Positions 22,401 through 36,650 of a stretch of 64,000 bases of DNA are shown one piece after another. Origin of the DNA: Rhipicephalus microplus (lineage: Eukaryota > Arthropoda > Arachnida > Ixodida > Ixodidae); contig NW_027464602.1 of the NCBI RefSeq assembly GCF_043290135.1, positions 186,001 through 250,000 on the forward strand, given 5' to 3'. The stretch's first letter is position 1; each line of letters begins with the position of its first letter. The notes beneath the pieces were generated by a model. It did not search any database. It was given only the letters and a program-made list of their open reading frames with translations, and had not been told where the DNA came from. A program made the translations under genes and the position numbers.

Positions 22401-25400
22401 TGGGCTCGAACCTCCAACTTTTCGGTAACAGCCGATCGCGCTAGCCAATTGCGCCACGGAGACAGTCCTGCTTCACTCTCACCACCATCATAACATATCT
22501 TCAAAGCTATGAGCCCAAAGAAAAAAAAGCGCCGCACCACCACCGGGTGGGCTCGAAACTCCAACCTTTCGGTTAACTGCCGATCGCGCTAGTCAATGGC
22601 GCCACGGAGACGGTCCTGCTCCACTCTTACCACCATTAGAACATATCTTCAAAGCTATCAGCCCAAAGAAAAAAAAAGCGCCGCACCACCAACGGGTGGA
22701 CTCGAACCTCCAACTTTCCGGTTAACAGCCGATCACGCTAGCCAATTGCGCCACGGAGACAGTCCTGCTCCACTCTCACCACCATCAGAACTTATCTTCA
22801 AAGCTATCAGCACAAAGAAAAAAAAGCGCCCCAGCATCACCGGGTGGGCTCCAACTTCCAACCTTTCGGTTAACAGCCCATCGCGCTAGCCAACTGCGCC
22901 AAGGAGACAGTCGTGCTCCACTCTCACCACCATCAGAACATATCTTCAAAGCTATCAGCGCAAAGAAAAAAGCAACACACCACTCCAGGGAGGGCTCGAA
23001 ACTCCAACCTTTCGGTTAACAGCCGATCGCGCTAGCCAATGGCGCCACGGAGACAGTCCTGCTCCACTCTTACCACCATTAGAACATATCTTCAAAGCTA
23101 TCAGCCCAAAGAAAAAAAAAGCGCCGCACCACCAACGGGTGGGCTCGAACCTCCAACTTTCTGGTTAACAGCCGATCACGCTAGCCAATTGCGCCACGGA
23201 GACAGTCCTGCTCCACTCTCACCACCATCAGAACATATCTTCAAAGCTATCAACCCAAAGAAAAAAAAGCGCCGCACCACCACCGGGTGGGCACAAACCT
23301 CCAACTTTTCGGTTAACAGCCGATCACGCTAGCCAATTGCGCCACGGGGACAGTCCTGCTTCACTCTCACCCCCATCAGAACATATCTTCAAAGCTATCA
23401 GCCCGCAGAAAAAAAAAGCGCCGCGCAACCACCGGGTAGGCTCGAACCTCCAACTTTTCGATTAACAGCCGATCGCGCTAGCCAATTGCGCCACGGAGAC
23501 AGTCCTGCTCCACTCTCACCACCATAAGAACATATCTTCAAAGCTATCAGCCCAAAGAAAAAAAAGCGCCGCACCACCACCGGGTGGGCTCGAACATCCA
23601 ACCTTTCGGTTAACAGCCGATCGCGCTAGCCAATTGCCCCACGGAGACAGTCGTGCTCCACTCTCACCACCGTCAGAACATTTCTTCAGAGCTATCACCC
23701 CAAAGAAAAAAAAGCGCCGCACCACCACCGGTTGCGCTCGAACCTCCGACCTTTTGGTTAACAGCCCATCGCGCTAGCCAATTGCGCCATGGAGACAGTC
23801 CTGCTCCACTCTCACCACCATCAGAACATATCTTCAAAGCTATCAGCCCAAAGAAAAAAAAGCGCTGCACCACCACCGGGTGGGCTCGAACCTCCAAATT
23901 TTCGGTTAACAGCCGTTCACGCTAGCCAATTGCGCCACGGAGACAGTCCTGCTCCACACTCACCACCATCAGAACATATCTTCAAAGCTATCAGCAAACA
24001 GAAAAAAAAGCGCCGCACCACCACCGGGTGGGCTCGAACTTCCTATCTTTCGGTTAACAGCCGATCGCGCAAGCCAATTGCGCCACGGAGACCGTCCTGC
24101 TCAACTCTCACCATCATCAGAACATATCTTCAAAGCTATCAGCCCCCCCAAAAAAAGCACCGCACGACCATTGCGAGGGCTCGAACCTCCAACCATTCGG
24201 TTAACAGCCAATCGCGCCAGCCAAAATGCGCCACGGAGACAGTCCTGCTCCACTCTCCCCACCATCAGAACATATCTTCAAAGCTATCAGCACAAAGAAA
24301 AAAAGCGCCCCAGCATCACCGGGTGGGCTCGAACTTCCAACCTTTCGTTTAACAGCCGATCGCGCTAGCCAACTGCGCCAAGGAGCCAGTCGTGATCCAC
24401 TCTCACCACCATCAGAACATATCTTCAAAGCTATCAGCGCAAAGAAAAAAGCAACACACCACTCCAAGGAGCGCTCGAAACTCCAACCTTTTGGTCAACA
24501 GCCGATCGCGCTAGCCCATTGCGCCACGGAGACAGTCTTGCTCATCTCTCACCACCATCAGAACATATCATCAAAGCTATCAGCCCAAAGAAAAAAAACC
24601 ACCGCACCACCACCCGGTAGGCTCGAACCTCCAACATTTCGGTTAACAGCCAATCGCGCTAGCGAATTGCGCCACGGAGACAGTCCTGCTCCACTCTCAC
24701 CATTATCATAACATATCTTCAAAGCTATCAGCACAAAGAAAAAAAAAGCGCCGCACCACCACCGCGGGGGCTCGAACCTCCAACCTTTCGGTTAACAGCC
24801 GATCGCGCTAGCCAATGGCGCCACGGAGACAGTCCTGCTCCACTCTTACCACCATTAGAACATATCTTCAAAGCTATCAGCCCAAAGAAAAAAAAAGCGC
24901 CGCACCACCAACGGGTGGGCTCGAACCTCCAATTTCCGGTTAACAGCCGATCACGCTAGCCAATTGCGCCACGGAGACAGTCCTGCTCCACTCTCACCAC
25001 CATCAGAACATATCTTCAAAGCTATCAGCCCAAAGAAAAAAAAGCGCCGCACCACCACCGGGTGGGCACAAACCTCCAACTTTTCGGTTAACAGCCGATC
25101 ACGTTAGCCAATTGCGCCACGGGGACAGTCCTGCTTCACTCTCACCCCCATCAGAACATATCTTCAAAGCTATCAGCCCACAGAAAAAAAAGCGCCGCGC
25201 AACCACCGGGTAGGCTCGAAACTCAAACCTTTCGGTTAACAGCCGATCGCGCTAGCCAATGGCGCCACGCAGACAGTCTTGCTCCACTCTCACCACCATC
25301 AGAACTTCTCTTGAAAGCTATGAGCCCAAAGAAAAAAAAGTGCCGCACCACCACCGGGTGGGCTTGAACTACCAACTTTTTGGTTAACAGCCGATCACGC

Positions 25401-26259
25401 TAGCCAATTGCGCCACGGAGACAGTCCTGCTCCACTCTCACCACCATCAGAACATATCTTCAAAGCTATCAGCCCACAGAAAAAAAAGCGCCGCACCACC
25501 ACCGGGTGGGCTTGAACCTCCAACTTTTCGGTTAACAGCCGATCACGCTAGCCAATTGCGCCACGAAGACAGTCCTGCTTCACTCTCACCACCATCATAA
25601 CATATCTTCAAAGCTATCAGCCCAAAGAAAAAAAAGCGCCGCACCACCACCGGGTGGGCTCAAACTACCAACTTTTCGGTTAACAGCCGATCACGCTAGC
25701 GAATTGCGCCACAGAGACCGTCCTGCTGCACTCTCACCACCATCAGAACATATATTCAAAGCTATCAGCCCAAACAAAAAAAGCGCCGCACCACCACCGT
25801 GTGGGCTCGAACCTCCAACTTTTCGGTAACAGCCGATCGCGCTAGCCAATTGCGCCACGGAGACAGTCCTGCTTCACTCTCACCACCATCATAACATATC
25901 TTCAAAGCTATGAGCCCAAAGAAAAAAAAGCGCCGCACCACCACCGGGTGGGCTCGAAACTCCAACCTTTCGGTTAACTGCCGATCGCGCTAGTCAATGG
26001 CGCCACGGAGACGGTCCTGCTCCACTCTTACCACCATTAGAACATATCTTCAAAGCTATCAGCCCAAAGAAAAAAAAAGCGCCGCACCACCAACGGGTGG
26101 ACTCGAACCTCCAACTTTCCGGTTAACAGCCGATCACGCTAGCCAATTGCGCCACGGAGACAGTCCTGCTCCACTCTCACCACCATCAGAACTTATCTTC
26201 AAAGCTATCAGCACAAAGAAAAAAAAGCGCCCCAGCATCACCGGGTGGGCTCCAACTTC
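19458..26259 (-). repeat. Higher-order duplication of 23 units (offset 3,401 bp)
   Basis: About 19458-22858 recurs as 22859-26259. Every marker unit, including the AGCCCCCCCAAAAAAAGCAC spacer (20741 and 24142) and the CCATTGCGAGGG unit, recurs 3,401 bp later. Differences are rare single bases, for example AGCAAAAATGCG against AGCCAAAATGCG near 20819 and 24220. Confidence 0.85.
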
Positions 26260-29153
26260 CAACCTTTCGGTTAACAGCCGATCGCGCGAGCCAGCTGCGC
26301 CAAGGAGACAGTCGTGCTCCACTCTCACCACCATCAGAACATATCTTCAAAGCTATCAGCGCAAAAAAAAAGCAACACACCACCACCGGGTGGGCTCAAA
26401 CCTCCAACTTTTCGGTTAACAGCCGATCACGCTAGCCAATTGCGCCACGGAGACAGTCCTGCTCCACTCTCACCACCATCAGAACATATCTTCAAAGCTA
26501 TCAGCGCACAGAAAAAAAGCAGCGCCGCGCAACCACCGGGTAGGCTCGAACCTCCAACTTTTCGGTTAACAGCCGATCGCGCTAGCCAATTGCGCCACGG
26601 AGACAGTCCTGCTCCACTCTCACCACCATAAGAACATATCTTCAAAGCTATCAGCACAAAGAAAAAAAGCGCCGCACCACCACCGGGTGGGCTCGAACAT
26701 CCAACCTTTCGGTTAACAGCCGATCGCGCTAGCCAATTGCCCCACGGAGACAGTCGTGCTGCACTCTACCACCGTCAGAACATTTCATCAGAGCTATCAC
26801 CCCAAAGAAAAAGAAAGCGCCGCACCACCACCGGTTGCGCTCGAACCTCCAACCTTTCGGTTAACAGCCGATCGCCCTAGCCAATTGCGCCACGAAGACA
26901 GTCCTGCTCCACTCTCACGACCATCAGAACATATCTTCAAAGCTATTACCGCAAAGAAAAAAGCAACACACCACTCCCGGAAGGGCTCGAAACTCCAACC
27001 TTTCGGTTAACAGCCGATCGCGCTAGCCCATTGCGCTACAGATGCAGTCTTGCTCCACTCTCACCATCATCAGAACATATCTTCAAAGCTATCAGCCCAA
27101 AGAAAAAAAAGCGCCGCACCACCACCGGGTGGGCACAAACCTCCAACTTTTCGGTTAACAGCCGATCACGCTAGCCAATTGCGCCACGGGGACAGTCCTG
27201 CTTCACTCTCACCCCCATCAGAACATATCTTCAAAGCTATCAGCCCACAGAAAAAAAAGCGCCGCGCAACCACCGGGTAGGCTCGAAACTCAAACCTTAC
27301 GGTTAACAGCCGATCGCGCTAGCCAATGGCGCCACGCAGACAGTCCTGCTCCACTCTCACCACCATCAGAACTTCTCTTGAAAGCTATGAGCCCAAAGAA
27401 AAAAAAGTGCCGCACCACCACCGGGTGGGCTTGAACTACCAACTTTTTGGTTAACAGCCGATCACGCTAGCCAATTGCGCCACGGAGACAGTCCTGCTCC
27501 ACTCTCACCACCATCAGAACATATCTTCAAAGCTATCAGCCCACAGAAAAAAAAGCGCCGCACCACCACCGGGTGGGCTTGAACCTCCAACTTTTCGGTT
27601 AACAGCCGATCACGCTAGCCAATTGCGCCACGAAGACAGTCCTGCTTCACTCTCACCACCATCATAACATATCTTCAAAGCTATCAGCCCAAAGAAAAAA
27701 AAGCGCCGCACCACCACCGGGTGGGCTCAAACTACCAACTTTTCGGTTAACAGCCGATCACGCTAGCGAATTGCGCCACAGAGACCGTCCTGCTGCACTC
27801 TCACCACCATCAGAACATATATTCAAAGCTATCAGCCCAAACAAAAAAAGCGCCGCACCACCACCGTGTGGGCTCGAACCTCCAACTTTTCGGTAACAGC
27901 CGATCGCGCTAGCCAATTGCGCCACGGAGACAGTCCTGCTTCACTCTCACCACCATCATAACATATCTTCAAAGCTATGAGCCCAAAGAAAAAAAAGCGC
28001 CGCACCACCACCGGGTGGGCTCGAAACTCCAACCTTTCGGTTAACTGCCGATCGCGCTAGCCAATGGCGCCACGGAGACAGTCCTGCTCCACTCTTACCA
28101 CCATTAGAACATATCTTCAAAGCTATCAGCCCAAAGAAAAAAAAAGCGCCGCACCACCAACGGGTGGACTCGAACCTCCAACTTTCCGGTTAACAGCCGA
28201 TCACGCTAGCCAATTGCGCCACGGAGACAGTCCTGCTCCACTCTCACCACCATCAGAACTTATCTTCAAAGCTATCAGCACAAAGAAAAAAAAGCGCCCC
28301 AGCATCACCGGGTGGGCTCCAACTTCCAACCTTTCGGTTAACAGCCGATCGCGCTAGCCAGCTGCGCCAAGGAGACAGTCGTGCTCCACTCTCACCACCA
28401 TCAGAACATATCTTCAAAGCTATCAGCGCAAAAAAAAAGCAACACACCACCACCGGGTGGGCTCAAACCTCCAACTTTTCGGTTAACAGCCGATCACGCT
28501 AGCCAATTGCGCCACGGAGACAGTCCTGCTCCACTCTCACCACCATCAGAACATATCTTCAAAGCTATCAGCGCACAGAAAAAAAGCAGCGCCGCGCAAC
28601 CACCGGGTAGGCTCGAACCTCCAACTTTTCGGTTAACAGCCGATCGCGCTAGCCAATTGCGCCACGGAGACAGTCCTGCTCCACTCTCACCACCATAAGA
28701 ACATATCTTCAAAGCTATCAGCACAAAGAAAAAAAGCGCCGCACCACCACCGGGTGGGCTCGAACATCCAACCTTTCGGTTAACAGCCGATCGCGCTAGC
28801 CAATTGCCCCACGGAGACAGTCGTGCTGCACTCTACCACCGTCAGAACATTTCATCAGAGCTATCACCCCAAAGAAAAAGAAAGCGCCGCACCACCACCG
28901 GTTGCGCTCGAACCTCCAACCTTTCGGTTAACAGCCGATCGCCCTAGCCAATTGCGCCACGAAGACAGTCCTGCTCCACTCTCACGACCATCAGAACATA
29001 TCTTCAAAGCTATTACCGCAAAGAAAAAAGCAACACACCACTCCCGGAAGGGCTCGAAACTCCAACCTTTCGGTTAACAGCCGATCGCGCTAGCCCATTG
29101 CGCTACAGATGCAGTCTTGCTCCACTCTCACCATCATCAGAACATATCTTCAA
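25020..29153 (-). repeat. Higher-order duplication of 14 units (offset 2,067 bp)
   Basis: About 25020-27086 recurs as 27087-29153. The first copy overlaps the end of the 23-unit duplication, so the events are nested: this part is present three times (near 22364, 25765 and 27832). Copies end within or next to the spacer-A-run segment. Confidence 0.8.
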
Positions 29154-32100
29154 AGCTATCAGCGCAAGGAAAAAAAAGCGCTGCACCACCACCAGGTGGG
29201 CTCGAACCTCCAACCTTTCGGTTAACAGCCGATCGCGCTAGCCCATTGCGCCACGGAGACAGTCTTGCTCCACTCTCACCACCATCAGAACATAACTTCA
29301 AAGCTATCAGCGCAAAGAAAAAAGCAACACACCACTCCCGGGAGGGCTCGAAACTCCAACCTTTCGGTCAACAGCCGATTGCGCTAGCCAATGGCGCCAC
29401 GGAGACAGTACTGCTCCACTCTCACCACCATCAGAACATATCTTCAAAGCTATCAGCCCAAAGAAAAAAAAGCGCCATACCACCACCGGGTGGGCTCGAA
29501 CCTCCGACCTTTTGGTTAACAGCCCATCGCGCTAACCAATTGCGCCATGGAAACAGTCCTGCACCACTCTCACCACCATCACAACATATCTTCAAAGCTA
29601 TCAGCCCGAAGAAAAAAAAGCGCCGCACCACCACCGGGTGGGCTCGAACCTCCAACTTTTCGGTTAACAGCCGATCACGCTAGCCAATTGCGCCACGGAG
29701 ACAGTCATGCTTCACTCTCACCACCATCAGAACATATCTTCAAAGCTATCAGCACAAAGAAAAAAAAGCGCCCCAGCATCACCGGGTGGGCTCGAACTTC
29801 CAACCTTTCGGTTAACAGCCGATCGCGCTAGCCAACTGCGCCAAGGAGACAGTCCTGCTCCACTATCACCACCATCAGAACATATCTTCAAAGCTATCAG
29901 CCCAACGAAAAAAAAAGCGCCATACCACCACCGGGTGGGCTCGAACCTCCGACCTTTTGGTTAACAGCCCATCGCGCTAGCTAATTGCGCCATGGAGACA
30001 GTCCTGCTCCACTTTCACCACCATCAAAACATATCTTCAAAGCTATCAGCCCAAAGAAAAAAAAGCGCTGCACCACCACCGGGTGGGCTCGAACCTCCAA
30101 ATTTTCGGTTAACAGCCGATCACGCTAGCCAATTGCGCCACGGAGACAGTCCTGCTCCACTCTCACCACCATCAGGACATATCTTCAAAGCTATCAGCAA
30201 ACAGAAAAAAAAGCGCCGCACCACCACCGGGTGGGCTCGAACCTCCAACCTTTCGGTTAACAGCCCATCGCGCTAGCCAATTGCGCCATGGAGACAGTCC
30301 TGCACCACTCTCACCACCATCACAACATATCTTCAAAGCTATCAGCCCAAAGAAAAAAAAGCGCCGCACCACCACCGGGTGGGCTCGAACCTCCAACTTT
30401 TCGGTTAGCAGCCGATCACGCTAGCCAATTGCGCCACGGAGACAGTCCTGCTTCACTCTCACCACCATCAGAACATATCTTCAAAGCTATCAGCACAAAG
30501 AAAAAAGCGCCCCAGCATCACCGGGTGGGCTCAAACTTCCAACCTTTCGGTTAGCAGCCGATCGCGCTAGCCAACTGCGCCAAGGAGACAGTCGTGCTCC
30601 ACTCTCACCACCATCAGAACATATCTTCAAAGCTATCAGCGCAAAGAAAAAAGCAACACACCACTCCAGGGAGGGCTCGAAGCTCCAACCTTTCGGTTAA
30701 CAGCCGATCGCGCAAGCCAATGGCGCCACGGAGGCAGTCCTGCTCCACTCTTACCACCATTAGAACATATCTTCAAAGCTATCAGCCCAAAGAAAAAAAG
30801 CGCCGCACCACCAACGGGTGGGCTCGAACCTCCAACTTTCCGGTTAACAGCCGATCACGCTAGCCAATTGCGCCACGGAGACAGTCCTGCTCCACTCTCA
30901 CCATCATCAGAACATATCTTCAAAGCTATCAGCCCAAAGAAAAAAAAGCGCCGCACCACCACCGGGTGGGCTCGAACCTCCAACTTTCCAGTTACAGCCG
31001 ATCACGCTAGCCAATTGCGCCACGGAGACAGTCCTGCTCCACTCTTACCCCCATCAGAACATATCTTCAAAGCTATCAGCCCACAGAAAAAAAAAGCGCC
31101 GCGCAACCACCGGGTAGGCTCGAACCTCCAACTTTTCGATTAACAGCCGATCGCGCTAGCCAATTGCGCCACGGAGACATTCCTGCTCCACTCTCACCAC
31201 CGTAAGAACATTTCTTCAGAGCTATCACCCCAAAGAAAAAAAAAGTGCCGCACCACCACCGGTTGCGCTTGAACCTCCAACCTTTCGGTTAACAGCCGAT
31301 CGCGCTAGCCAATTGCGCCACGAAGACAGTCCTGCTCCACTCTCACCACCATTAGAACATATATTCAAAGCTATTACCGCAAAGAAAAAAGCAACACACC
31401 ACTCCCGGGAGGGCTCGAAACTCCAACCTTTCGGTTAACAGCCGAGCGCGCTAGCCCATTGCGCTACGGAGGTAGTCTTGCTCCACTCTCACCATCATCA
31501 GAACATATCTTCGAAGCTATCAGCGCAAAGAAAAAAAAAGCGCTGCACCACCACCAGGTGGGCTCGAACCTCCAATCTTTCGGTTAACAGCCGATCGCGC
31601 TAGCCCATTGCGCCACGGAGACAGTCTTGCTCCACTCTCACCACCATCAGATCATATCTTCAAAGCTATCAGCGCAAAAAAAAAAGCAACCCACCACTCC
31701 CGGGAGGGCTCGAAACTCCAACCTTTCGGTCAACAGCTGATCGCGCTAGCCAATTGCGCCACGGAGACAGTCCTGCTCCACTATCACCACCATCAGAACA
31801 TATCTTCAAAGCTATCAGCCCAACGAAAAAAAAGCGCCATACCACCACCGGGTGGGCTCGAATCTCCGACCTTTTGGTTAACAGCCCATCGCGCTAGCCA
31901 ATTGCGCCATGGAGACAGTCCTGCTCCACTCTCACCACCATCAGAACATATCTTCAAAGCTATCAGCCCAAAGAAAAAAAAGCGCTGCACCACCACCGGG
32001 TGGGCTCGAACCTCAAAATGTTCGGTTAACAGCCGATCACGCTAGCCAATTGCGCCACGGAGACAGTCCTGCTCCACTCTCACCACCATCAGGACATATC

Positions 32101-35100
32101 TTCAAAGCTATCAGCAAACAGAAAAAAAAATCGCCGCACCACCACCGGGTGGGCTCGAACCTCCAACCTTTCGGTTAACAGCCAATCGCGCAAGCCAATT
32201 GCGCCACGGAGACAGTCCTGCTCAACTCTCACCATCATCAGAACATATCTTCAAAGCTATCAGCCCAAAGAAAAAAGAGCACCGCACCACCACCGGGAGG
32301 GCTCGAACCTCCAACCTTTCGGTTAACAGCCAATCTCGCCAGCCAATTGCGCCACGGAGACAGTCCTGCTCCACTCTCACCACCATCAGAACATATCTTC
32401 AAAGCTATCAGCACAAAGGAAAAAAAGCGCCCCAGCATCACCGGGTGGGCTCGAACTTCCAACCTTACGGTTAACAGCCGATCGCGCTAGCCAACTGCGC
32501 CAAGGAGCCAGTCGTGCTCCACTCTTACCACCATTAGAACATATCTTCAAAGCTATCAGCCCAAAGAAAAAAAAAGCGCCGCACCACCAACGGGTGGGCT
32601 CGAACCTCCAACTTTCCGGTTAACAGCCGATCACGCTAGCCAATTGCGCCACGGAGACAGTCCTGCTCCACTCTCACCACCATCAGTACATATCTTCAAA
32701 GCTATCAGCCCAAAGAAAAAAAAGCGCCGCACCACCACCGGGTGGGCACAAACCTCCAACTTTTCGGTTAACAGCCGATCACGCTAGCCAATTGCGCCAC
32801 GGGGACAGTCCTGCTTCACTCTCACCCCCATCAGAACATATCTTCAAAGCTATCAGCCCACAGAAAAAAAAGCGCCGCGCAACCACCGGGTAGGCTCGAA
32901 ACTCCAACCTTTCGGTTAACAGGCGATCGCGCTAGCCAATGGCGCCACGCAGACAGTCCTGCTCCACTCTCACCACCATCAGAACTTCTCTTGAAAGCTA
33001 TGAGCCCAAAGAAAAAAAAGTGCCGCACCACCACCGGGTGGGCTTGAACTACCAACTTTTTGGTTAACAGCCGATCGCCCTAGCCAATTGCGCCACGAAG
33101 ACAGTCCTGCTCCACTCTCACGACCATCAGAACATATCTTCAAAGCTATTACCGCAAAGAAAAAAGCAACACACCACTCCCGGAAGGGCTCGAAACTCCA
33201 ACCTTTCGGTTAACAGCCGATCGCGCTAGCCCATTGCGCTACAGATGCAGTCTTGCTCCACTCTCACCATCATCAGAACATATCTTCAAAGCTATCAGCG
33301 CAAGGAAAAAAAAGCGCTGCACCACCACCAGGTGGGCTCGAACCTCCAACCTTTCGGTTAACAGCCGATCGCGCTAGCCCATTGCGCCACGGAGACAGTC
33401 TTGCTCCACTCTCACCACCATCAGAACATATCTTCAAAGCTATCAGCGCAAAGAAAAAAGCAACACACCACTCCCGGGAGGGCTCGAAACTCCAACCTTT
33501 CGGTCAACAGCCGATTGCGCTAGCCAATGGCGCCACGGAGACAGTACTGCTCCACTCTCACCACCATCAGAACATATCTTCAAAGCTATCAGCCCAAAGA
33601 AAAGAAAGCGCCATACCACCACCGGGTGGGCTCGAACCTCCGACCTTTTGGTTAACAGCCCATCGCGCTAACCAATTGCGCCATGGAGACAGTCCTGCAC
33701 CACTCTCACCACCATCACAACATATCTTCAAAGCTATCAGCCCGAAGAAAAAAAAGCGCCACACCACCACCGGGTGGGCTCGAACCTCCAACTTTTCGGT
33801 TAACAGCCGATCACGCTAGCCAATTGCGCCACGGAGACAGTCATGCTTCACTCTCACCACCATCAGAACATATCTTCAAAGCTATCAGCACAAAGAAAAA
33901 AAGCGCCCCAGCATCACCGGGTGGGCTCGAACTTCCAACCTTTCGGTTAACAGCCGATCGCGCTAGCCAACTGCGCCAAGGAGACAGTCCTGCTCCACTA
34001 TCACCACCATCAGAACATATCTTCAAAGCTATCAGCCCAACGAAAAAAAGCGCCATACCACCACCGGGTGGGCTCGAACCTCCGACCTTTTGGTTAACAG
34101 CCCATCGCGCTAGCTAATTGCGCCATGGAGACAGTCCTGCTCCACTTTCACCACCATCAGAACATATCTTCAAAGCTATCAGCATAAAGAAAAAAAAGCG
34201 CTGCACCACCACCGGGTGGGCCCGAACCTCCAAATTTTCGGTTAACAGCCGATCACGCTAGCCAATTGCGCCACGGAGACAGTCCTGCTCCACTCTCACC
34301 ACCATCAGGACATATCTTCAAAGCTATCAGCAAACAGAAAAAAAAGCGCCGCACCACCACCGGCTGGGTCTCGAACCTCCAACCTTTCGGTTAACAGCCC
34401 ATCGCGCTAGCCAATCGCGCCATGGAGACAGTCCTGCACCACTCTCACCACCATCACAACATATCTTCAAAGCTATCAGCCCAAAGAAAAAAAAGCGCTG
34501 CACCACCACCGGGTGGGCTCGAACCTCCAACTTTTCGGTTAGCAGCCGATCACGCTAGCCAATTGCGCCACGGAGACAGTCCTGCTTCACTCTCACCACC
34601 ATCAGAACATATCTTCAAAGCTATCAGCACAAAGAAAAAAGCGCCCCAGCATCACCGGGTGGGCTCAAACTTCCAACCTTTCGGTTAGCAGCCGATCGCG
34701 CTAGCCAACTGCGCCAAGGAGACAGTCGTGCTCCACTCTCACCACCATCAGAACATATCTTCAAAGCTATCAGCGCAAAGAAAAAAGCAACACACCACTC
34801 CAGGGAGGGCTCGAAGCTCCAACCTTTCGGTTAACAGCCGATCGCGCAAGCCAATGGCGACACGGAGACAGTCCTGCTCCACTCTTACCACCATTAGAAC
34901 ATATCTTCAAAGCTATCAGCCCAAAGAAAAAAAGCGCCGCACCACCAACGGGTGGGCTCGAACCTCCAACTTTCCGGTTAACAGCCGATCACGCTAGCCA
35001 ATTGCGCCACGGAGACAGTCCTGCTCCACTCTCACCATCATCAGAACATATCTTCAAAGCTATCAGCCCAAAGAAAAAAAAGCGCCGCACCACCACCGGG

Positions 35101-36650
35101 TGGGCTCGAACCTCCAACTTTCCAGTTACAGCCGATCACGCTAGCCAATTGCGCCACGGAGACAGTCCTGCTCCACTCTTACCCCCATCAGAACATATCT
35201 TCAAAGCTATCAGCCCACAGAAAAAAAAAGCGCCGCGCAACCACCGGGTAGGCTCGAACCTCCAACTTTTCGATTAACAGCCGATCGCGCTAGCCAATTG
35301 CGCCACGGAGACATTCCTGCTCCACTCTCACCACCGTAAGAACATTTCTTCAGAGCTATCACCCCAAAGAAAAAAAAAGTGCCGCACCACCACCGGTTGC
35401 GCTTGAACCTCCAACCTTTCGGTTAACAGCCGATCGCGCTAGCCAATTGCGCCACGAAGACAGTCCTGCTCCACTCTCACCACCATTAGAACATATCTTC
35501 AAAGCTATTACCGCAAAGAAAAAAGCAACACACCACTCCCGGGAGGGCTCGAAACTCCAACCTTTCGGTTAACAGCCGAGCGCGCTAGCCCATTGCGCTA
35601 CGGAGGTAGTCTTGCTCCACTCTCACCATCATCAGAACATATCTTCGAAGCTATCAGCGCAAAGAAAAAAAAAGCGCTGCACCACCACCAGGTGGGCTCG
35701 AACCTCCAATCTTTCGGTTAACAGCCGATCGCGCTAGCCCATTGCGCCACGGAGACAGTCTTGCTCCACTCTCACCACCATCAGATCATATCTTCAAAGC
35801 TATCAGCGCAAAGAAAAAAGCAACACACCACTCCCGGGAGGGCTCGAAACTCCAACCTTTCGGTCAACAGCTGATCGCGCTAGCCAATTGCGCCACGGAG
35901 ACAGTCCTGCTCCACTATCACCACCATCAGAACATATCTTCAAAGCTATCAGCCCAACGAAAAAAAAGCGCCATACCACCACCGGGTGGGCTCGAATCTC
36001 CGACCTTTTGGTTAACAGCCCATCGCGCTAGCCAATTGCGCCATGGAGACAGTCCTGCTCCACTCTCACCACCATCAGAACATATCTTCAAAGCTATCAG
36101 CCCAAAGAAAAAAAAGCGCTGCACCACCACCGGGTGGGCTCGAACCTCAAAATGTTCGGTTAACAGCCGATCACGCTAGCCAATTGCGCCACGGAGACAG
36201 TCCTGCTCCACTCTCACCACCATCAGGACATATCTTCAAAGCTATCAGCAAACAGAAAAAAAAATCGCCGCACCACCACCGGGTGGGCTCGAACCTCCAA
36301 CCTTTCGGTTAACAGCCAATCGCGCAAGCCAATTGCGCCACGGAGACAGTCCTGCTCAACTCTCACCATCATCAGAACATATCTTCAAAGCTATCAGCCC
36401 AAAGAAAAAAAAGCACCGCACCACCACCGGGAGGGCTTGAACCTCCAACCTTTCGGTTAACAGCCAATCTCGCCAGCCAATTGCGCCACGGAGACAGTCC
36501 TGCTCCACTCTCACCACCATCAGAACATATCTTCAAAGCTATCAGCACAAAGGAAAAAAAGCGCCCCAGCATCACCGGGTGGGCTCGAACTTCCAACCTT
36601 ACGGTTAACAGCCGATCGCGCTAGCCAACTGCGCCAAGGAGCCAGTCGTG
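28937..36650 (-). repeat. Higher-order duplication of 28 units (offset ~4,135 bp)
   Basis: About 28937-32515 recurs at 33072-36650 with an offset of 4,134-4,136 bp. The 1-2 bp drift comes from A-run length changes. The rare GCT-anticodon units at 30370-30443 and near 30553 are copied with the block to near 34541 and 34687. The roughly 550 bp between the copies (32516-33071) is array of other subtypes. Confidence 0.8.
30370..30443 (-). pseudogene. tRNA-like unit with GCT (Ser-type) anticodon
   Basis: A single change turns the loop CTGTTAA into CTGCTAA, so anticodon positions 30409-30407 read GCT rather than GTT. The rest of the unit is the tRNA-Asn-like body. The same change is seen at about 30553-30555, 34541-34543, 34687-34689, 53853-53855 and 56067-56069 (plus-strand AGC). 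Identity elements of tRNA-Ser, such as a long variable arm, are absent, so this is sequence drift and not a real tRNA-Ser. Confidence 0.7.
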
